Positions 8,681 to 17,980 of a DNA stretch of 55,034 nt are shown in pieces. Origin of the DNA: Armatimonadia bacterium (GTDB lineage: Bacteria > Armatimonadota > Zipacnadia > Zipacnadales > JABUFB01); NCBI GenBank assembly GCA_039679385.1, contig JBDKVB010000149.1, positions 1 through 55,034 on the forward strand, read 5' to 3'. Position 1 is the stretch's first letter. Every line of letters begins with the position of its first letter. The notes beneath the pieces are model-generated. The model was not told the origin of the DNA, made no database searches, and saw only the letters and a program-made list of their open reading frames with translations. The position numbers were made by a program, and so were the translations under genes.

Positions 8681-9880
8681 ATGCGCATCGCCATCGTCAC
8701 CGAGCATGTGAACCGTCGTGGGGGCCAGGAGCGCGTCGTGGCCGAAGTGGCCGAGCGCCTGAGCCGCTACCATGAGGTCCATCTCTTCTGCTTCGAGGCC
8801 GACCCGCTCAAGGGCGAGCGGCTCACCGTGCATCCCGTCTGGTGCCCCTTCCACTCCTCCAGTCTCGAAGGTCTGTGGATACTGGCCAGTTCGCTCTTCT
8901 TCCTGCGCGACCCGCACTTCGACGCCGTCATCTCCCAGGGCGGAAACAGCCTCCGGCAGAACTTCTGCGTCATGCATACCTGCCACGCGCTCCGGGCGGC
9001 ACGAACGCGTGATGTCGAGTGGCGCTACCATCCGCCGAGCTTCGCGAAGCGTCTGACGCAGCGACTACGGGCACGGCTCTTCCTGCATTTCGAGGGGCGG
9101 GCCGTGAAGCGCTGCAAGGGTGGCGTCATGACCGTCTCGCGCTTCCTCAAGGACTACGCCATGGCCCAGCATGGCCTGTCCGAGGAAGACATCCACGTCA
9201 CCGAGAACGGCGTCGATCACGCCACCTTCCATCCCGGATTGCGTGAGCACTGGCGGCCCCTTGTCCGCGAGCAGTTGGGCATTCCCGAGGAGGCCTTTGT
9301 CGTCCTGTTCGTCGGCGGCCGTTGGTTCGACAAAGGAGTTCCCTTTCTGGTGGAGGCGCTGCGCCTGATGAAGGACCGCCAGGCTCACCTGGTGGTGGTC
9401 GGCAAGGGGGATGTGGGCTTTTTCCAGGACTTCGCCGCACAGCAGGGAGTGGCCGACCGCCTGCACCTGTGTCCGCCAACCTACGAGCCTCAACGTTACT
9501 ATGCCTCCGCCGACTGCTTCGGTTTCCCCAGCGATGCCGAGGGTTTCCCCCTGGTCATCGGCGAGGCAGCCTCCTGTGGTCTGCCCCTTATCATCACTCC
9601 CGTCGGCGGCGCCGAGCATCTGGTCGAGGAGGGTGTGAGCGGGTTCATCGTGCAGCCTGACGCTGCCCAGATCGCCGATCGCCTTGACCAGCTCGCGGGT
9701 GACCGAGAGCGTCTCGCTGCCATGAGCGATGCCGTGTATCGCAAGTCCCTGAAGCTCTCCTGGGATGCGCAGGCTCGCGCCATCATGCGGGTCCTCGAGC
9801 AGCGCACCGGCCTCGGCCTTGGCACCAGTGACCTGATGGCGGCTGCCGAAGAGCGGTCGCAGGGCGGCGATGCACGTTGA
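8681..9880 (+). CDS. Family 4 glycosyltransferase (first)
   Basis: 399 residues, GT-B fold. It starts MRIAIVTEHVNRRGGQERVV, a typical GT4 N-terminus with a Gly-Gly loop. The C-terminal half has VLFVGGRWFDKGVPFLVEAL and the retaining-GT4 motif EGFPLVIGE (E-X7-E), followed by a G-rich donor loop. ATG 8681 is selected because it is the first codon of the fold; the open frame continues upstream only through the 3' end of the GT2 gene. The stop overlaps the TTG start of the next gene (TTGA), suggesting translational coupling. Donor and acceptor cannot be read from sequence. Confidence 0.9.
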   Translation: MRIAIVTEHVNRRGGQERVVAEVAERLSRYHEVHLFCFEADPLKGERLTVHPVWCPFHSSSLEGLWILASSLFFLRDPHFDAVISQGGNSLRQNFCVMHTCHALRAARTRDVEWRYHPPSFAKRLTQRLRARLFLHFEGRAVKRCKGGVMTVSRFLKDYAMAQHGLSEEDIHVTENGVDHATFHPGLREHWRPLVREQLGIPEEAFVVLFVGGRWFDKGVPFLVEALRLMKDRQAHLVVVGKGDVGFFQDFAAQQGVADRLHLCPPTYEPQRYYASADCFGFPSDAEGFPLVIGEAASCGLPLIITPVGGAEHLVEEGVSGFIVQPDAAQIADRLDQLAGDRERLAAMSDAVYRKSLKLSWDAQARAIMRVLEQRTGLGLGTSDLMAAAEERSQGGDAR

Positions 9881-11007
9881 GAATCGCCGCTATCAGCCAC
9901 TCCTGCACCATCGACGTCAACCAGCGCATCTACCTGGAGCTTAGCAAGCACCCGGAGGTCGAGCTGCTGCTGATCGCGCCGCTGCGGTGGCGCTCCTCCC
10001 TGCGCGGCACCGTCACCTTTGCCCCGCTCGAAGGCCTGGAGCAGGTCTCCCAGGGGAGCCCCATTCTCTTCGCCGGCAGCATCCACTTCCACAGCTACCG
10101 GCACCTGTACCCGGCCCTTGAGCACTTTCGCCCGGACCTCCTCTACATGGATGAGGAGCCCTACTCCTTCGTGACCAGTCAGGGCCTGGCCCTGTGCCGT
10201 CGGCTGGGCTGCAAGTTCGTCTTCTACACCAAGCAGAATCTGCTCAAGCACTACCCGCCACCCTTCTCCCTGATGCAGCGGCAGGTCTTGCGTGCCACAG
10301 ACCATGCCATGGCCGTCAGCGAAGGCGCTGCCCAGGTCCTGCGTGCCTGTGGCTACGACGGCGGAATCACCATCCTGCCCCATGGCGTCGATACCGACAC
10401 CCTGACACCACGTGACAGTGAGGAACTGCGCATAAGGCTGGGTGCAAAGCGTCCAATCCTTGGCTATGCGGGGCGAATCGAGAGGGAGAAGGGCGTGTGG
10501 GATCTGCTGGAGGCGGCACGCGTGCTCGTGGAGCGCCGGGGACCGACCTTCACCGTCCTGCTCATCGGCGACGGCCGGGAGCGCTGGCGGTTGGCGGCAG
10601 CGGCTGAGGCCTCCCTGCCTCCGGGCGTGTTTCAGTTCACCGGCAGCGTGGCGCACAACGCCATGGCCGACTACCTGAACGTGCTGGACGTCCTGGTCCT
10701 GCCCTCACGCACGCGGCGGCATTGGAAGGAGCAGTTCGGCCGAGTTCTCGTCGAAGCGCTGGCTTGCGGGGTGCCGCTGGTGGGGTCTGATTCGGGCCAC
10801 ATTCCCGAACTGGTGAAAACCACGGGGGGCGGTCTGGTCTTCCACGAGGGGCGCGCCGACGACCTCGCCGACAAGCTCGGCTACCTCATGGATCATCCGG
10901 CGGAGGCCCGAGAGATGGCCTCGCGGGGACGTCAGGTAGTCCTCCAGGACTACTCCTACCCCAGGGTGGCGCAGACCCTCTACGAAGCCCTCAAGACCGT
11001 GGTGTAG
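9877..11007 (+). CDS. Family 4 glycosyltransferase (second)
   Basis: 376 residues, GT-B fold, TTG start overlapping the previous stop. The N-terminus reads MRIAAISHSCTIDVNQRIYL. The donor-binding half has GYAGRIEREKGVWDLLEAA and the catalytic E-X7-E motif EQFGRVLVE at about residues 288-296, followed by ALACGVPLVGSDSGHIPELV. Third gene of the glycosyltransferase run and the last plus-strand gene before a convergent minus-strand gene 42 nt downstream. Specificity unknown; an exopolysaccharide or glycolipid pathway is inference. Confidence 0.9.
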   Translation: MRIAAISHSCTIDVNQRIYLELSKHPEVELLLIAPLRWRSSLRGTVTFAPLEGLEQVSQGSPILFAGSIHFHSYRHLYPALEHFRPDLLYMDEEPYSFVTSQGLALCRRLGCKFVFYTKQNLLKHYPPPFSLMQRQVLRATDHAMAVSEGAAQVLRACGYDGGITILPHGVDTDTLTPRDSEELRIRLGAKRPILGYAGRIEREKGVWDLLEAARVLVERRGPTFTVLLIGDGRERWRLAAAAEASLPPGVFQFTGSVAHNAMADYLNVLDVLVLPSRTRRHWKEQFGRVLVEALACGVPLVGSDSGHIPELVKTTGGGLVFHEGRADDLADKLGYLMDHPAEAREMASRGRQVVLQDYSYPRVAQTLYEALKTVV

Positions 11008-11049
11008 AACCCAGGTCGCGCAGAGCCGTAGACGCTGCCCCGGGGACGC

Positions 11050-12033
11050 TCAGTCCGCCGGGTCCCAGCTCTCCTGCCAGTGCGACAGTCGCCCGCCGAG
11101 ACGCCGCAGCAGGCTGGTCCACCCCGGGTGCAGCAGGAAGAGCAGGTACAGGGCCGCTACCAGGGCGGTCGTGGAGTAGTCGCGCAGATACTCCTCCCAG
11201 CGCAGGTCGGAGGCGGCCGGCGCCTCACCACCCGCCTGGGTGACGGCCTCTGCGGCTCGGGTTCGCTCCCGAAGGTTTGACGCGAGACCCCAGGCCTTCT
11301 GCGCGTGTCCCAGTGCCTCCCGCGGCAGCTTCTGCCCAATCAGATACTCCGCCAGCCCCAACTGGATGCCGTAGCTATCCGGCTTCTTGATCGCAGCATG
11401 CCGCAGACATCCGGCGGCGTCTCCCACTCGCTTATCCCGCACGTACAGCTTCGCCAGGAGCAGTTGCGCCTCCGGGTCGTCCTCGCGGTATGCCAGATAG
11501 GCCACTCGCCCCGCCGCGAGCTTGTCGCCCTGATTGATCTGCGCCTCCAGCAGCGTTGCCCGAACCTCATGCCGCCAGGGCGCCAGCCGCAGAGCACGCT
11601 CCAGCAGACCGATGGACTCCGCCTCATGGCCCTGCAAGGCTACGATTCGCCCCGCGGCTACCAGGTTGTCCGCAGCCCGCTCCAGGGCAGCCTTCGAGGC
11701 GCTGGTGTTGTTGAGTACCGCCGTCGAGGCCGCTGAGGCGTAGGCCCTCGCCGAGGTGATCCGCGAGAGCGCTGCGTACCCGTACAGACCGTACTTCTCC
11801 AGGCTCACGCTCAGGTTCTCGTAGAAGGGCGCCAGGTGGTACCCGGCACGATGGAAGGACACCTCGAGGCTGACCAGCGCGAGGAGAAGCCCAAGCATCA
11901 CTGCCTGTCGCAAGGGAACCACAGATGAGAACCTGCCCTGAGGGGGTCGAAGACGGCCGTCGCAGCCGTCCTGTTCGCTAGTCACAACACCGGCGCGCCC
12001 GCAGGCAACACTGAACGCGCCAGTCCAATCCAA
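11050..12033 (-). CDS. TPR-repeat membrane protein
   Basis: Up to 327 residues. A membrane helix lies near residues 45-58 (VMLGLLLALVSLEV) and a second near 290-305 (TTALVAALYLLFLL). Between them is an alpha-helical region with tetratricopeptide character, for example IGLLERALRLAPWRHEVRATLLEAQ split over adjacent helices, and DPEAQLLLAKLYVRDKRVGDA. Such proteins scaffold envelope complexes; the partner is unknown. The TTG start at 12033 has no clear Shine-Dalgarno, and a start nearer the first helix, such as ATG 11898, is equally possible. It follows the methyltransferase gene by 21 nt and is probably in the same transcript. Confidence 0.65.
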   Translation of the reverse strand: MDWTGAFSVACGRAGVVTSEQDGCDGRLRPPQGRFSSVVPLRQAVMLGLLLALVSLEVSFHRAGYHLAPFYENLSVSLEKYGLYGYAALSRITSARAYASAASTAVLNNTSASKAALERAADNLVAAGRIVALQGHEAESIGLLERALRLAPWRHEVRATLLEAQINQGDKLAAGRVAYLAYREDDPEAQLLLAKLYVRDKRVGDAAGCLRHAAIKKPDSYGIQLGLAEYLIGQKLPREALGHAQKAWGLASNLRERTRAAEAVTQAGGEAPAASDLRWEEYLRDYSTTALVAALYLLFLLHPGWTSLLRRLGGRLSHWQESWDPAD

Positions 12034-12054
12034 TCACGCAGCCGCGAGGGCCGG

Positions 12055-12858
12055 CTATACCTCCAGCTTGCCCTCACGACTCGCGGTCACGTAGCCCATG
12101 CACCACTCGTCCATCCCCAGGAGTGCGCTGGCCGCGAGCAGCTCGGCCATGATCTTCTCATCCAGCGGATCCATGATCGCCGAATCCAGCCCCGCCATCA
12201 TCGCCAGGCCCAGGAACACACGGTTCATCAGCTTGCGATTCGGGAGCCCAAAGGAGATGTTGCTCAGACCGCAGGTGATGTGGGCCTCGGGGCAGAACTC
12301 GTGCACCGCCTGGATGGCCTGGAACACGTGCCGGCCGGTCTCATGCTGCGTGCTCAGCGGGGCGATGACCGGATCCAGGAAGATGCGCTCCGGCTTCACG
12401 CCGGCCCCGGTGAGCTCATCAATCAGACGCTTTGCCGTCACCTCACGCTGCCCGGCCTGCGAGGGCATCCCCTCATCGCCCATGGCCAGGGCGACGACGT
12501 TTGCCCCGGTGTCGGCCACCAGTCCCAGCAGGCTGTCGATCTTGGCCTTCTCCGCGGTGATCGAGTTAATCATCGGAATCTGGTCGCCGCGGTAGGCGTC
12601 GAAGGCGGCCTCGATCGCCAGCACATTGGGGCTGTCGAAGCTCAGAGGCTTCTTCGTCGCGCTCTGCGCGGTCTCCACGAGCCAGCGCATGTCGCTGACC
12701 TCAGCGTCGCCCGTGGTGCCCGGATTGACATCGATGAAGGCAGCGCCGGCCTCATCCTGCCGCCGTGCCAGATCGATGATGTAGTCCGCGTTCTTGTCCG
12801 CGATGGCCTGCTTGGGGTTCTTGCGCGTCCCGTTGATCAGCTCGCCTATAAGGATCAT
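12055..12858 (-). CDS. Methyltetrahydrofolate:corrinoid methyltransferase (AcsE/MtgA-like)
   Basis: 267 residues, pterin-binding TIM barrel, close to the length of acetogen AcsE (about 262). It opens ILIGELINGTRKN, like the MeTr consensus, and has FDSPN, MINSITAEK, LDPVIAPL and GLSNISFGLPNR, which match the pterin-pocket strands and the Asn that stabilises the transition state in this family. Expected activity is methyl transfer between methyl-H4folate and a corrinoid protein. No corrinoid protein, reactivase or acetyl-CoA synthase gene is nearby, so the pathway (one-carbon degradation or partial Wood-Ljungdahl) is open. MetH-like or dihydropteroate-synthase functions are less likely, given the length and motif set. 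Confidence 0.82.
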   Translation of the reverse strand: MILIGELINGTRKNPKQAIADKNADYIIDLARRQDEAGAAFIDVNPGTTGDAEVSDMRWLVETAQSATKKPLSFDSPNVLAIEAAFDAYRGDQIPMINSITAEKAKIDSLLGLVADTGANVVALAMGDEGMPSQAGQREVTAKRLIDELTGAGVKPERIFLDPVIAPLSTQHETGRHVFQAIQAVHEFCPEAHITCGLSNISFGLPNRKLMNRVFLGLAMMAGLDSAIMDPLDEKIMAELLAASALLGMDEWCMGYVTASREGKLEV

Positions 12859-12942
12859 CAGAATAGGCCCCCTCTTGTCGGAAGTCGCCGGCCGCCTGCT
12901 TAGTCGGCCCGGGATCAGGAGCTTCTGGGCGGATGCAGGCCG

Positions 12943-14541
12943 CTAACGGTACAGGAAGGCATTCAGATCCGGCAGGTTTGCCTTCGGCACGATCAGCTTC
13001 CTGGCCCGGTAGCGAGCCAGCACATCGGCATTCACCTTGGAGTCCCGCACATAGACCGAAGCCCGGGAGTCACTGTAGATTTTCACGAAATCCCGACTAA
13101 GGTCAAGGGTGCGGCACATGCCATAGGAGGAGTCGATCAGCAGGTACTGGATGTCCCACCTGTCCAGCATCTCGCGCCAGCCGCTGCCCCCTTGCGAGAT
13201 CTTCTGGTAGTCATCCCAGATCGCCTTGCCGTACACGTCGGCCCGACCGTCGATGAAGACCGGGCGCTCCTTGTAGAAACGCCATACCAGGTAGCCGCCC
13301 CAGTGATACACGTTCCACATGCGGCCCTTCACGTTGTTGAGTGCCACGACCTCCGCGGCCTTCACCGGGTACTGGTCGAGCTTGATGAGCCGGTTCATCT
13401 GGCCATTCGACGGTACCCTCATCAGCACTAGCGCTGCCAGCGCGAGAAGGACCACCCAGGACGCCACGCGCATCGGCAACTCGCGGTGACCGCCTCGTTC
13501 GTCAAGTTCCCTCTCGAGGCTACGCCCGCCGAGAAACACAGTGTCCGTCCACGACGAGAGGTGTACCGCCAGCACCGGAGAGGCCAGAGTGGCGAAGAGC
13601 GGCCCGTTGCGACCCCACTGCAGTAGCATGTGGACGCCCATCAGCACCGAGAGCAGGTCGAAGGGCGCCGGGCTCATCGGCGACAGGGCCAGGGCCAGGA
13701 AGGTGAACAGGATCGTCAGCTCAATCGGCCGCATGTAGGAGTGGTGCCAGTCCGGCGACTTCCACTCCGCCACCGCTTCAGTGGCCCAGGCCAGCTTGCC
13801 GTTCACGTAGTCCAAAGGGTACATCGCACCGCGGGCGCCGTTGGGACCCAGGAAGCAGGCGATCGCGGCGAGCAGGATGATCGCGAACAGGAACACCGAG
13901 GGCCTGGACACCAACAGCGGCAGCGCACGTCGCAGCCCGAACTTCTGCACCCGCAGCAGTTCACAGCCGACGAACAGGGCCAGCAGCACCAGTCCAAAGG
14001 GGAAGCTCCCGTGGGTGTTCACCCACACCACCATCAGCACGGGGTACCAAAGCATCGCCCGACGCTTGCCCTGACGGTAGGAATGCATCAGGTGCAGGGC
14101 GCAGAGGATGAACAGTGGCTGCAGCACCTGAGGCCGCTCGTTGATCCAGATCCCGATGGCCTGGGTCGCGAGCAAAGTCACCAGCAGGGCAATGAACGCG
14201 CTGGCCCCGCGGCGCAGGGCCAGGTAGTAGAGCGCCAGGAATATGAGCGCCGACACACAGGCGCGGAGCAGGATGACGCCCAGCGGGCCGAACCAGGCAT
14301 ACAGGTAGAAGATCAGTAGGTCCCAGCCCCACTCGTGCATGACCCACTCGCGTCCGTTCATCGTGAAGGAGAACGGGTCCGTGTGGGTGATCGCGCCCTG
14401 CTCGACGATATACCGGCCTCCGGCGAGGTGCCACCAGGTGTCGTAGTTCGCCAGGGGGTCGAGACCGACCATGAAACCGATAGCCAGCACCGCGCAGAAG
14501 GCGATTTGGCGCAAGCGCAGCGGCGGGATGCGATAGAGCAA
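12943..14541 (-). CDS. Polytopic membrane protein, GT-C glycosyltransferase-like
   Basis: 532 residues with roughly ten membrane helices. A conserved-looking first loop reads LANYDTWWHLAGGRYIVEQG, followed by TDPFSFTMNGREWVMHEWGW. An acidic residue and HEW motif in the first outer loop resemble GT-C enzymes that use lipid-linked sugars (PMT/ArnT-like). The C-terminal part contains a soluble segment with WDIQYLLIDSSYG and FIDGRADVYG, as in related bacterial proteins of unproven function. The TTG start at 14541 is used; Shine-Dalgarno support is weak. The location near three glycosyltransferases suggests a glycan role, but the substrate is unknown. Confidence 0.6.
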   Translation of the reverse strand: MLYRIPPLRLRQIAFCAVLAIGFMVGLDPLANYDTWWHLAGGRYIVEQGAITHTDPFSFTMNGREWVMHEWGWDLLIFYLYAWFGPLGVILLRACVSALIFLALYYLALRRGASAFIALLVTLLATQAIGIWINERPQVLQPLFILCALHLMHSYRQGKRRAMLWYPVLMVVWVNTHGSFPFGLVLLALFVGCELLRVQKFGLRRALPLLVSRPSVFLFAIILLAAIACFLGPNGARGAMYPLDYVNGKLAWATEAVAEWKSPDWHHSYMRPIELTILFTFLALALSPMSPAPFDLLSVLMGVHMLLQWGRNGPLFATLASPVLAVHLSSWTDTVFLGGRSLERELDERGGHRELPMRVASWVVLLALAALVLMRVPSNGQMNRLIKLDQYPVKAAEVVALNNVKGRMWNVYHWGGYLVWRFYKERPVFIDGRADVYGKAIWDDYQKISQGGSGWREMLDRWDIQYLLIDSSYGMCRTLDLSRDFVKIYSDSRASVYVRDSKVNADVLARYRARKLIVPKANLPDLNAFLYR

Positions 14542-14651
14542 CTTCTGCAGTGGAAAGGCCTCCCCTGGAAGGTGACAGTGACTGCCGAGGGCGATCTTCC
14601 GCTATTCTACACTTCTTGTTGCCCTCCTGCCAGACGTCCCCTCCTGAGCCA

Positions 14652-14680
14652 TTGACAGCCACCCGCGCCCGGGCCACAAT
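14652..14680 (+). promoter_or_regulatory. Candidate sigma70 promoter for the GH-A gene
   Basis: A perfect -35 hexamer TTGACA (14652-14657) is followed, after exactly 17 nt, by CACAAT (14675-14680, 4 of 6 matches to TATAAT). It lies 80 nt upstream of the start at 14761, in the 219-nt gap between divergent genes. A TAGAAT-like -10 for the minus-strand gene may lie at 14604-14609 but has no clear -35. Confidence 0.5.
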
Positions 14681-14760
14681 GCCATGCTTCATGCTCGCCA
14701 CCTGCGCGGACGCCGTCGCCAGGCCCGAATCACTGGCCGCACCAGAAGGAGTGTTGTGCC

Positions 14761-16659
14761 ATGCTGCGTGTCCTGCTACCCGCTGCCTTCCTGTCTCTGG
14801 CCCTGCCCGGACTGGCGCAGATCAGCCCCTTCGGCGTCTGCGCCCACCTTGGCGGAGGTCAGGAGTTCGCCGACCACGAGCGCGAGTTGCAGTTGATGGA
14901 GGAGGCCGGGATCCACTGGGCCCGCGCCGACTTCACCTGGGGCTACTTCGAGCGGGCCAAGGGGCAGTGGAACTTCGACAACTACGACACCATCGTCGCC
15001 GCGGCCAAGAAGCACCAGGTCACCTTGCTCCCGATCCTGTGCTACAACGTCGACTGGGCCTTCCCCGCCCACGAGCATCTCGACGACTGGTGCAACTACG
15101 TACGCACCATCGTGACCCGCTACCAGGCCGACCTGCGTTACTGGGAAGTCTGGAACGAGCCCAACATCAGCTTCTGGAAGCCCAAGCCCGATGCCGCTCA
15201 GTACGCCGAGCTGCTGAAGGCCACCTACAAGACCATCAAGGCCATCGACCCGGCGCTGCAGGTGGTCTATGGCGGAACCGCAGGCGTTCCCCTCGACTAT
15301 ATGCGCCAGACCTTTGCCGCAGGCGCCTTCGGCTCCTTTGACGTCCTGGCGATTCACCCCTACAACTACCCGACCCGTCCCGAAGAAGCTGCCAACATCG
15401 CCGAGCGGATCCCCGAGACCTGGAAGCTCCTCGAGGAGTACGGCGGCGGCAAGCGGATGTGGATCACCGAGTTCGGCTGGCCGACCCATGTCACCCCGAT
15501 GACGGGCGACAGCGGCGGCTTCCTCACCCAGATCATCACCTACTCGGCGAAGCAACGATTCCCCGGTCGCACGGACTTCAGCGTCGCAGTGATCGACGAG
15601 GCCGGTCTGCCCGGTCTCAGCCAGGTGGGAGGCCTCGTCCGCTCCAGTCTGAGCGCCCTGCCCGGCTTCTCGGCCCGCAGCGTGGGCCTTGCCGAGCTGG
15701 AGAAGCTTGCCCCGGCAACCACCCAGGTTCTCGTCATGCCGACCAACGAGTCCTACCCCGCCGACTACTACCCGGCTCTGCTCAAGTTCGTCCGCGACGG
15801 AGGCCTGCTGGTCCATCTGGGCGGTGTGCCCTTCTACTACGCCTCCACCTTCAAGGACGGCAAGTGGGAGTCACCCGGTGCCGGCGACGCCGGTCGTGCG
15901 CCACTGCACGTGGGCTGGAAGGCCTGGTGGATCGAGAAGGGTGTGCCCGAGAAGGCTGCCTCGGCGAAGCTCGTCGTCGGCCCCGAGTCCGGCATCACCC
16001 TTCCCGAAAAGCTGGAGACCACGCGCTGGCTCACCGACAGCGGGCTCAAGGGCAAGGACAAGTTCGTCCCGCTGGTCGCGGCCTACAACGGCAAGGACTT
16101 TATCGGCTACCCCGTCGCCTTGTACCTGTATGACAGCGAGCTCAGGGGCGGCTTCCTCAGCGCCATCGTAGATGTCAACGCGAACGGTGTCCCGGAGGAC
16201 ACCGAGGCCCTGTACCTGCCCCGGGCCTACATGAACACCCTCGCCCTCGGCGTCGAGAACGTCTTCTGGTACGAGTTCCGCGACGGCGGCAACGATGCGA
16301 CCTACAACGAGCACCGCTTCGGCATTATCCACAACGCTCTGGCTCCCAAGCCCGCCTACCAGGCCTACCAGACCATGACGAAGGCCCTGGGTAAGGGCAA
16401 GTTCCTTGAGAAGCGTGACCTCGGCGAGGGCATCAACTGCTTCCTCTTCGATAACGGGACCTCGAAGACCGCCGCCTTGTGGCTGGCTCGTGGAACCGGG
16501 AGTGTGGATCTCTCCTTTACGGGGCCGAAGGTGGAGGCCTTCGACTACCTCGGCAAGCCGGTGGAACTCGGGATGCTCGACGGCTTCGTCACGCTGAACC
16601 TGAGCGAAAAGGTCCTCTACGTCACCGGTATCGACGACCTTGTGCAGCTACGCAACTAA
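14761..16659 (+). CDS. Secreted clan GH-A glycoside hydrolase with inserted domain
   Basis: 632 residues, signal peptide about 1-19. The TIM-barrel part (about 22-245) has EVWNEPN, with Glu133 as the likely acid/base, and WITEFGW, with Glu237 as the likely nucleophile, as in GH5/GH39-type retaining enzymes. Residues about 252-478 interrupt the barrel with an alpha/beta segment resembling a class I glutamine-amidotransferase-like (beta-galactosidase trimerisation-like) fold (VLVMPTNESY, GGLLVHLGG) plus a beta-rich part. The barrel then resumes with VFWYEFRDGG and APKPAYQAY (about 500-535). A small C-terminal beta domain follows. AGAAGGAG-like Shine-Dalgarno precedes the ATG. Substrate unknown. 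Confidence 0.82.
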   Translation: MLRVLLPAAFLSLALPGLAQISPFGVCAHLGGGQEFADHERELQLMEEAGIHWARADFTWGYFERAKGQWNFDNYDTIVAAAKKHQVTLLPILCYNVDWAFPAHEHLDDWCNYVRTIVTRYQADLRYWEVWNEPNISFWKPKPDAAQYAELLKATYKTIKAIDPALQVVYGGTAGVPLDYMRQTFAAGAFGSFDVLAIHPYNYPTRPEEAANIAERIPETWKLLEEYGGGKRMWITEFGWPTHVTPMTGDSGGFLTQIITYSAKQRFPGRTDFSVAVIDEAGLPGLSQVGGLVRSSLSALPGFSARSVGLAELEKLAPATTQVLVMPTNESYPADYYPALLKFVRDGGLLVHLGGVPFYYASTFKDGKWESPGAGDAGRAPLHVGWKAWWIEKGVPEKAASAKLVVGPESGITLPEKLETTRWLTDSGLKGKDKFVPLVAAYNGKDFIGYPVALYLYDSELRGGFLSAIVDVNANGVPEDTEALYLPRAYMNTLALGVENVFWYEFRDGGNDATYNEHRFGIIHNALAPKPAYQAYQTMTKALGKGKFLEKRDLGEGINCFLFDNGTSKTAALWLARGTGSVDLSFTGPKVEAFDYLGKPVELGMLDGFVTLNLSEKVLYVTGIDDLVQLRN

Positions 16660-16816
16660 CGACCTCTGATTGCACCGTCGCAGCAAAAGCGTCGGCGCAG
16701 AAGGTGCCCGCCGTCGCTGTGACGAAAAGACAGGATGCGAAGTCCTCCGTGCCTGGCCCCGCGCTTCGGACAGCTACCTGAGTCCCTGCGGGGCCGGGTA
16801 CGTACCTGGGAGCACT

Positions 16817-17941
16817 ATGGCCCACGCCTACACACCCGGCCTGCGAATCACCGACTCGACGGTCCTGCGCAAGGAGCGGCGGTTGCCTCTGCCCGGCACC
16901 GTGCATGTTGAGCTCGGCGGGCAGGTGACTGCCCGCGACCTCGTCGCCTCGACGGCCCTGCCCGGCAACGTCACGACGGTCAACGTGTCGCGTGAGCTGA
17001 ACTTGCAGCCCGAGGAAGTGCCCGCGGCGATGCTCAAGGCCGAGGGCGACTCGGTGCAGGCCGGCGAGTTCCTCGCTGAGACCCGCGCGCTCTGGGGTCT
17101 GTTCCACTCGACCGCACGCTCTACCGTCTCCGGCACCATCGAGGCCATCAGTGCGGTCACCGGTCAGGTCCTGGTACGCGGCGAGCCGATCCCGGTGAAT
17201 CTCGAAGCCTATGTCGGCGGCGAAGTGGTCGAGATCCTCGGCAGCGAGGGTGTGGTGGTCGAGGCCCACTGTGCGCTCCTGCAGGGCATCTTCGGCTTCG
17301 GCGGCGAGGCCTACGGAGAGATCGCGCTGCGTGCCTCCGGCCCCGACGAAGTCCTCGACGCCTCCGCTCTCGATGAGAGCTGCGAGGGCAAGGTCATCGT
17401 CGGCGGGTGCCTCGTAACCGGTGCGGCCCTGCATCGAGCCGCGGAGCTGAAGGCCCGCGGCATCGTCGTTGGCGGCATCGGGCATCAGGACCTCGACGAC
17501 TTCCTCGGCTATCCGCTGGGTGTGGCCATTACCGGCCACGAACACAAGGGCATCACGCTGGTCGTCACCGAGGGCTTCGGCCAGATCACCATGGCGCAGC
17601 GTTCCTTCGACCTGCTCAAGGCCAGGGAGGGTCAGGAAGCGTCGATCAATGGCGCGACCCAGATCCGTGCCGGAGTGATCCGTCCCGAGGTCATCGTCAC
17701 GCACTCGCAGGAACTGAAAGCCGCCCAGAGGGGCGAGGCCCAGGACGGCGGGCTCCGCATCGGAGCACCGATCCGCCTCATCCGTGACCCCTACTTCGGA
17801 GTTCTGGCCACCGTGGCGGCCTTGCCCGAGGAGTTGCGGCAGATCGAGACCGAGGCCCTGGTCCGCGTCTTGGTCGCCGAGTTGCCCGACGGACGACAGG
17901 TAGTCGTGCCAAGAGCCAACGTCGAAACCATCGAGAGCTAG
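16817..17941 (+). CDS. Barrel-sandwich and KOW-like protein of DUF6754 cluster
   Basis: 374 residues, no signal peptide, probably cytoplasmic. Around residues 70-150 the pattern EGDSVQAGEFLAET followed by STVSGTIEAI resembles lipoyl/biotinyl-type barrel-sandwich hybrids, but no modification Lys motif (MKM) is seen. The C-terminal ~55 residues (RDPYFGVLATVAAL ... DGRQVVVPRANVE) look like a KOW/SH3-like beta barrel. ATG 16817 follows GGGAG by 4 nt; an in-frame start at 16670 has no such support. First gene of a six-gene run on the same strand. I do not recognise a named family with known function. Confidence 0.7.
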   Translation: MAHAYTPGLRITDSTVLRKERRLPLPGTVHVELGGQVTARDLVASTALPGNVTTVNVSRELNLQPEEVPAAMLKAEGDSVQAGEFLAETRALWGLFHSTARSTVSGTIEAISAVTGQVLVRGEPIPVNLEAYVGGEVVEILGSEGVVVEAHCALLQGIFGFGGEAYGEIALRASGPDEVLDASALDESCEGKVIVGGCLVTGAALHRAAELKARGIVVGGIGHQDLDDFLGYPLGVAITGHEHKGITLVVTEGFGQITMAQRSFDLLKAREGQEASINGATQIRAGVIRPEVIVTHSQELKAAQRGEAQDGGLRIGAPIRLIRDPYFGVLATVAALPEELRQIETEALVRVLVAELPDGRQVVVPRANVETIES

Positions 17942-17980
17942 CCCGCGGGACTCTCAGCCCGCTGCGAGGCCTTCCGACCC

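Noticed and set aside
11008-11049. Terminator between the convergent GT4 and TPR genes
   Set aside because: Only an imperfect GC-rich inverted repeat with no T-run was visible.
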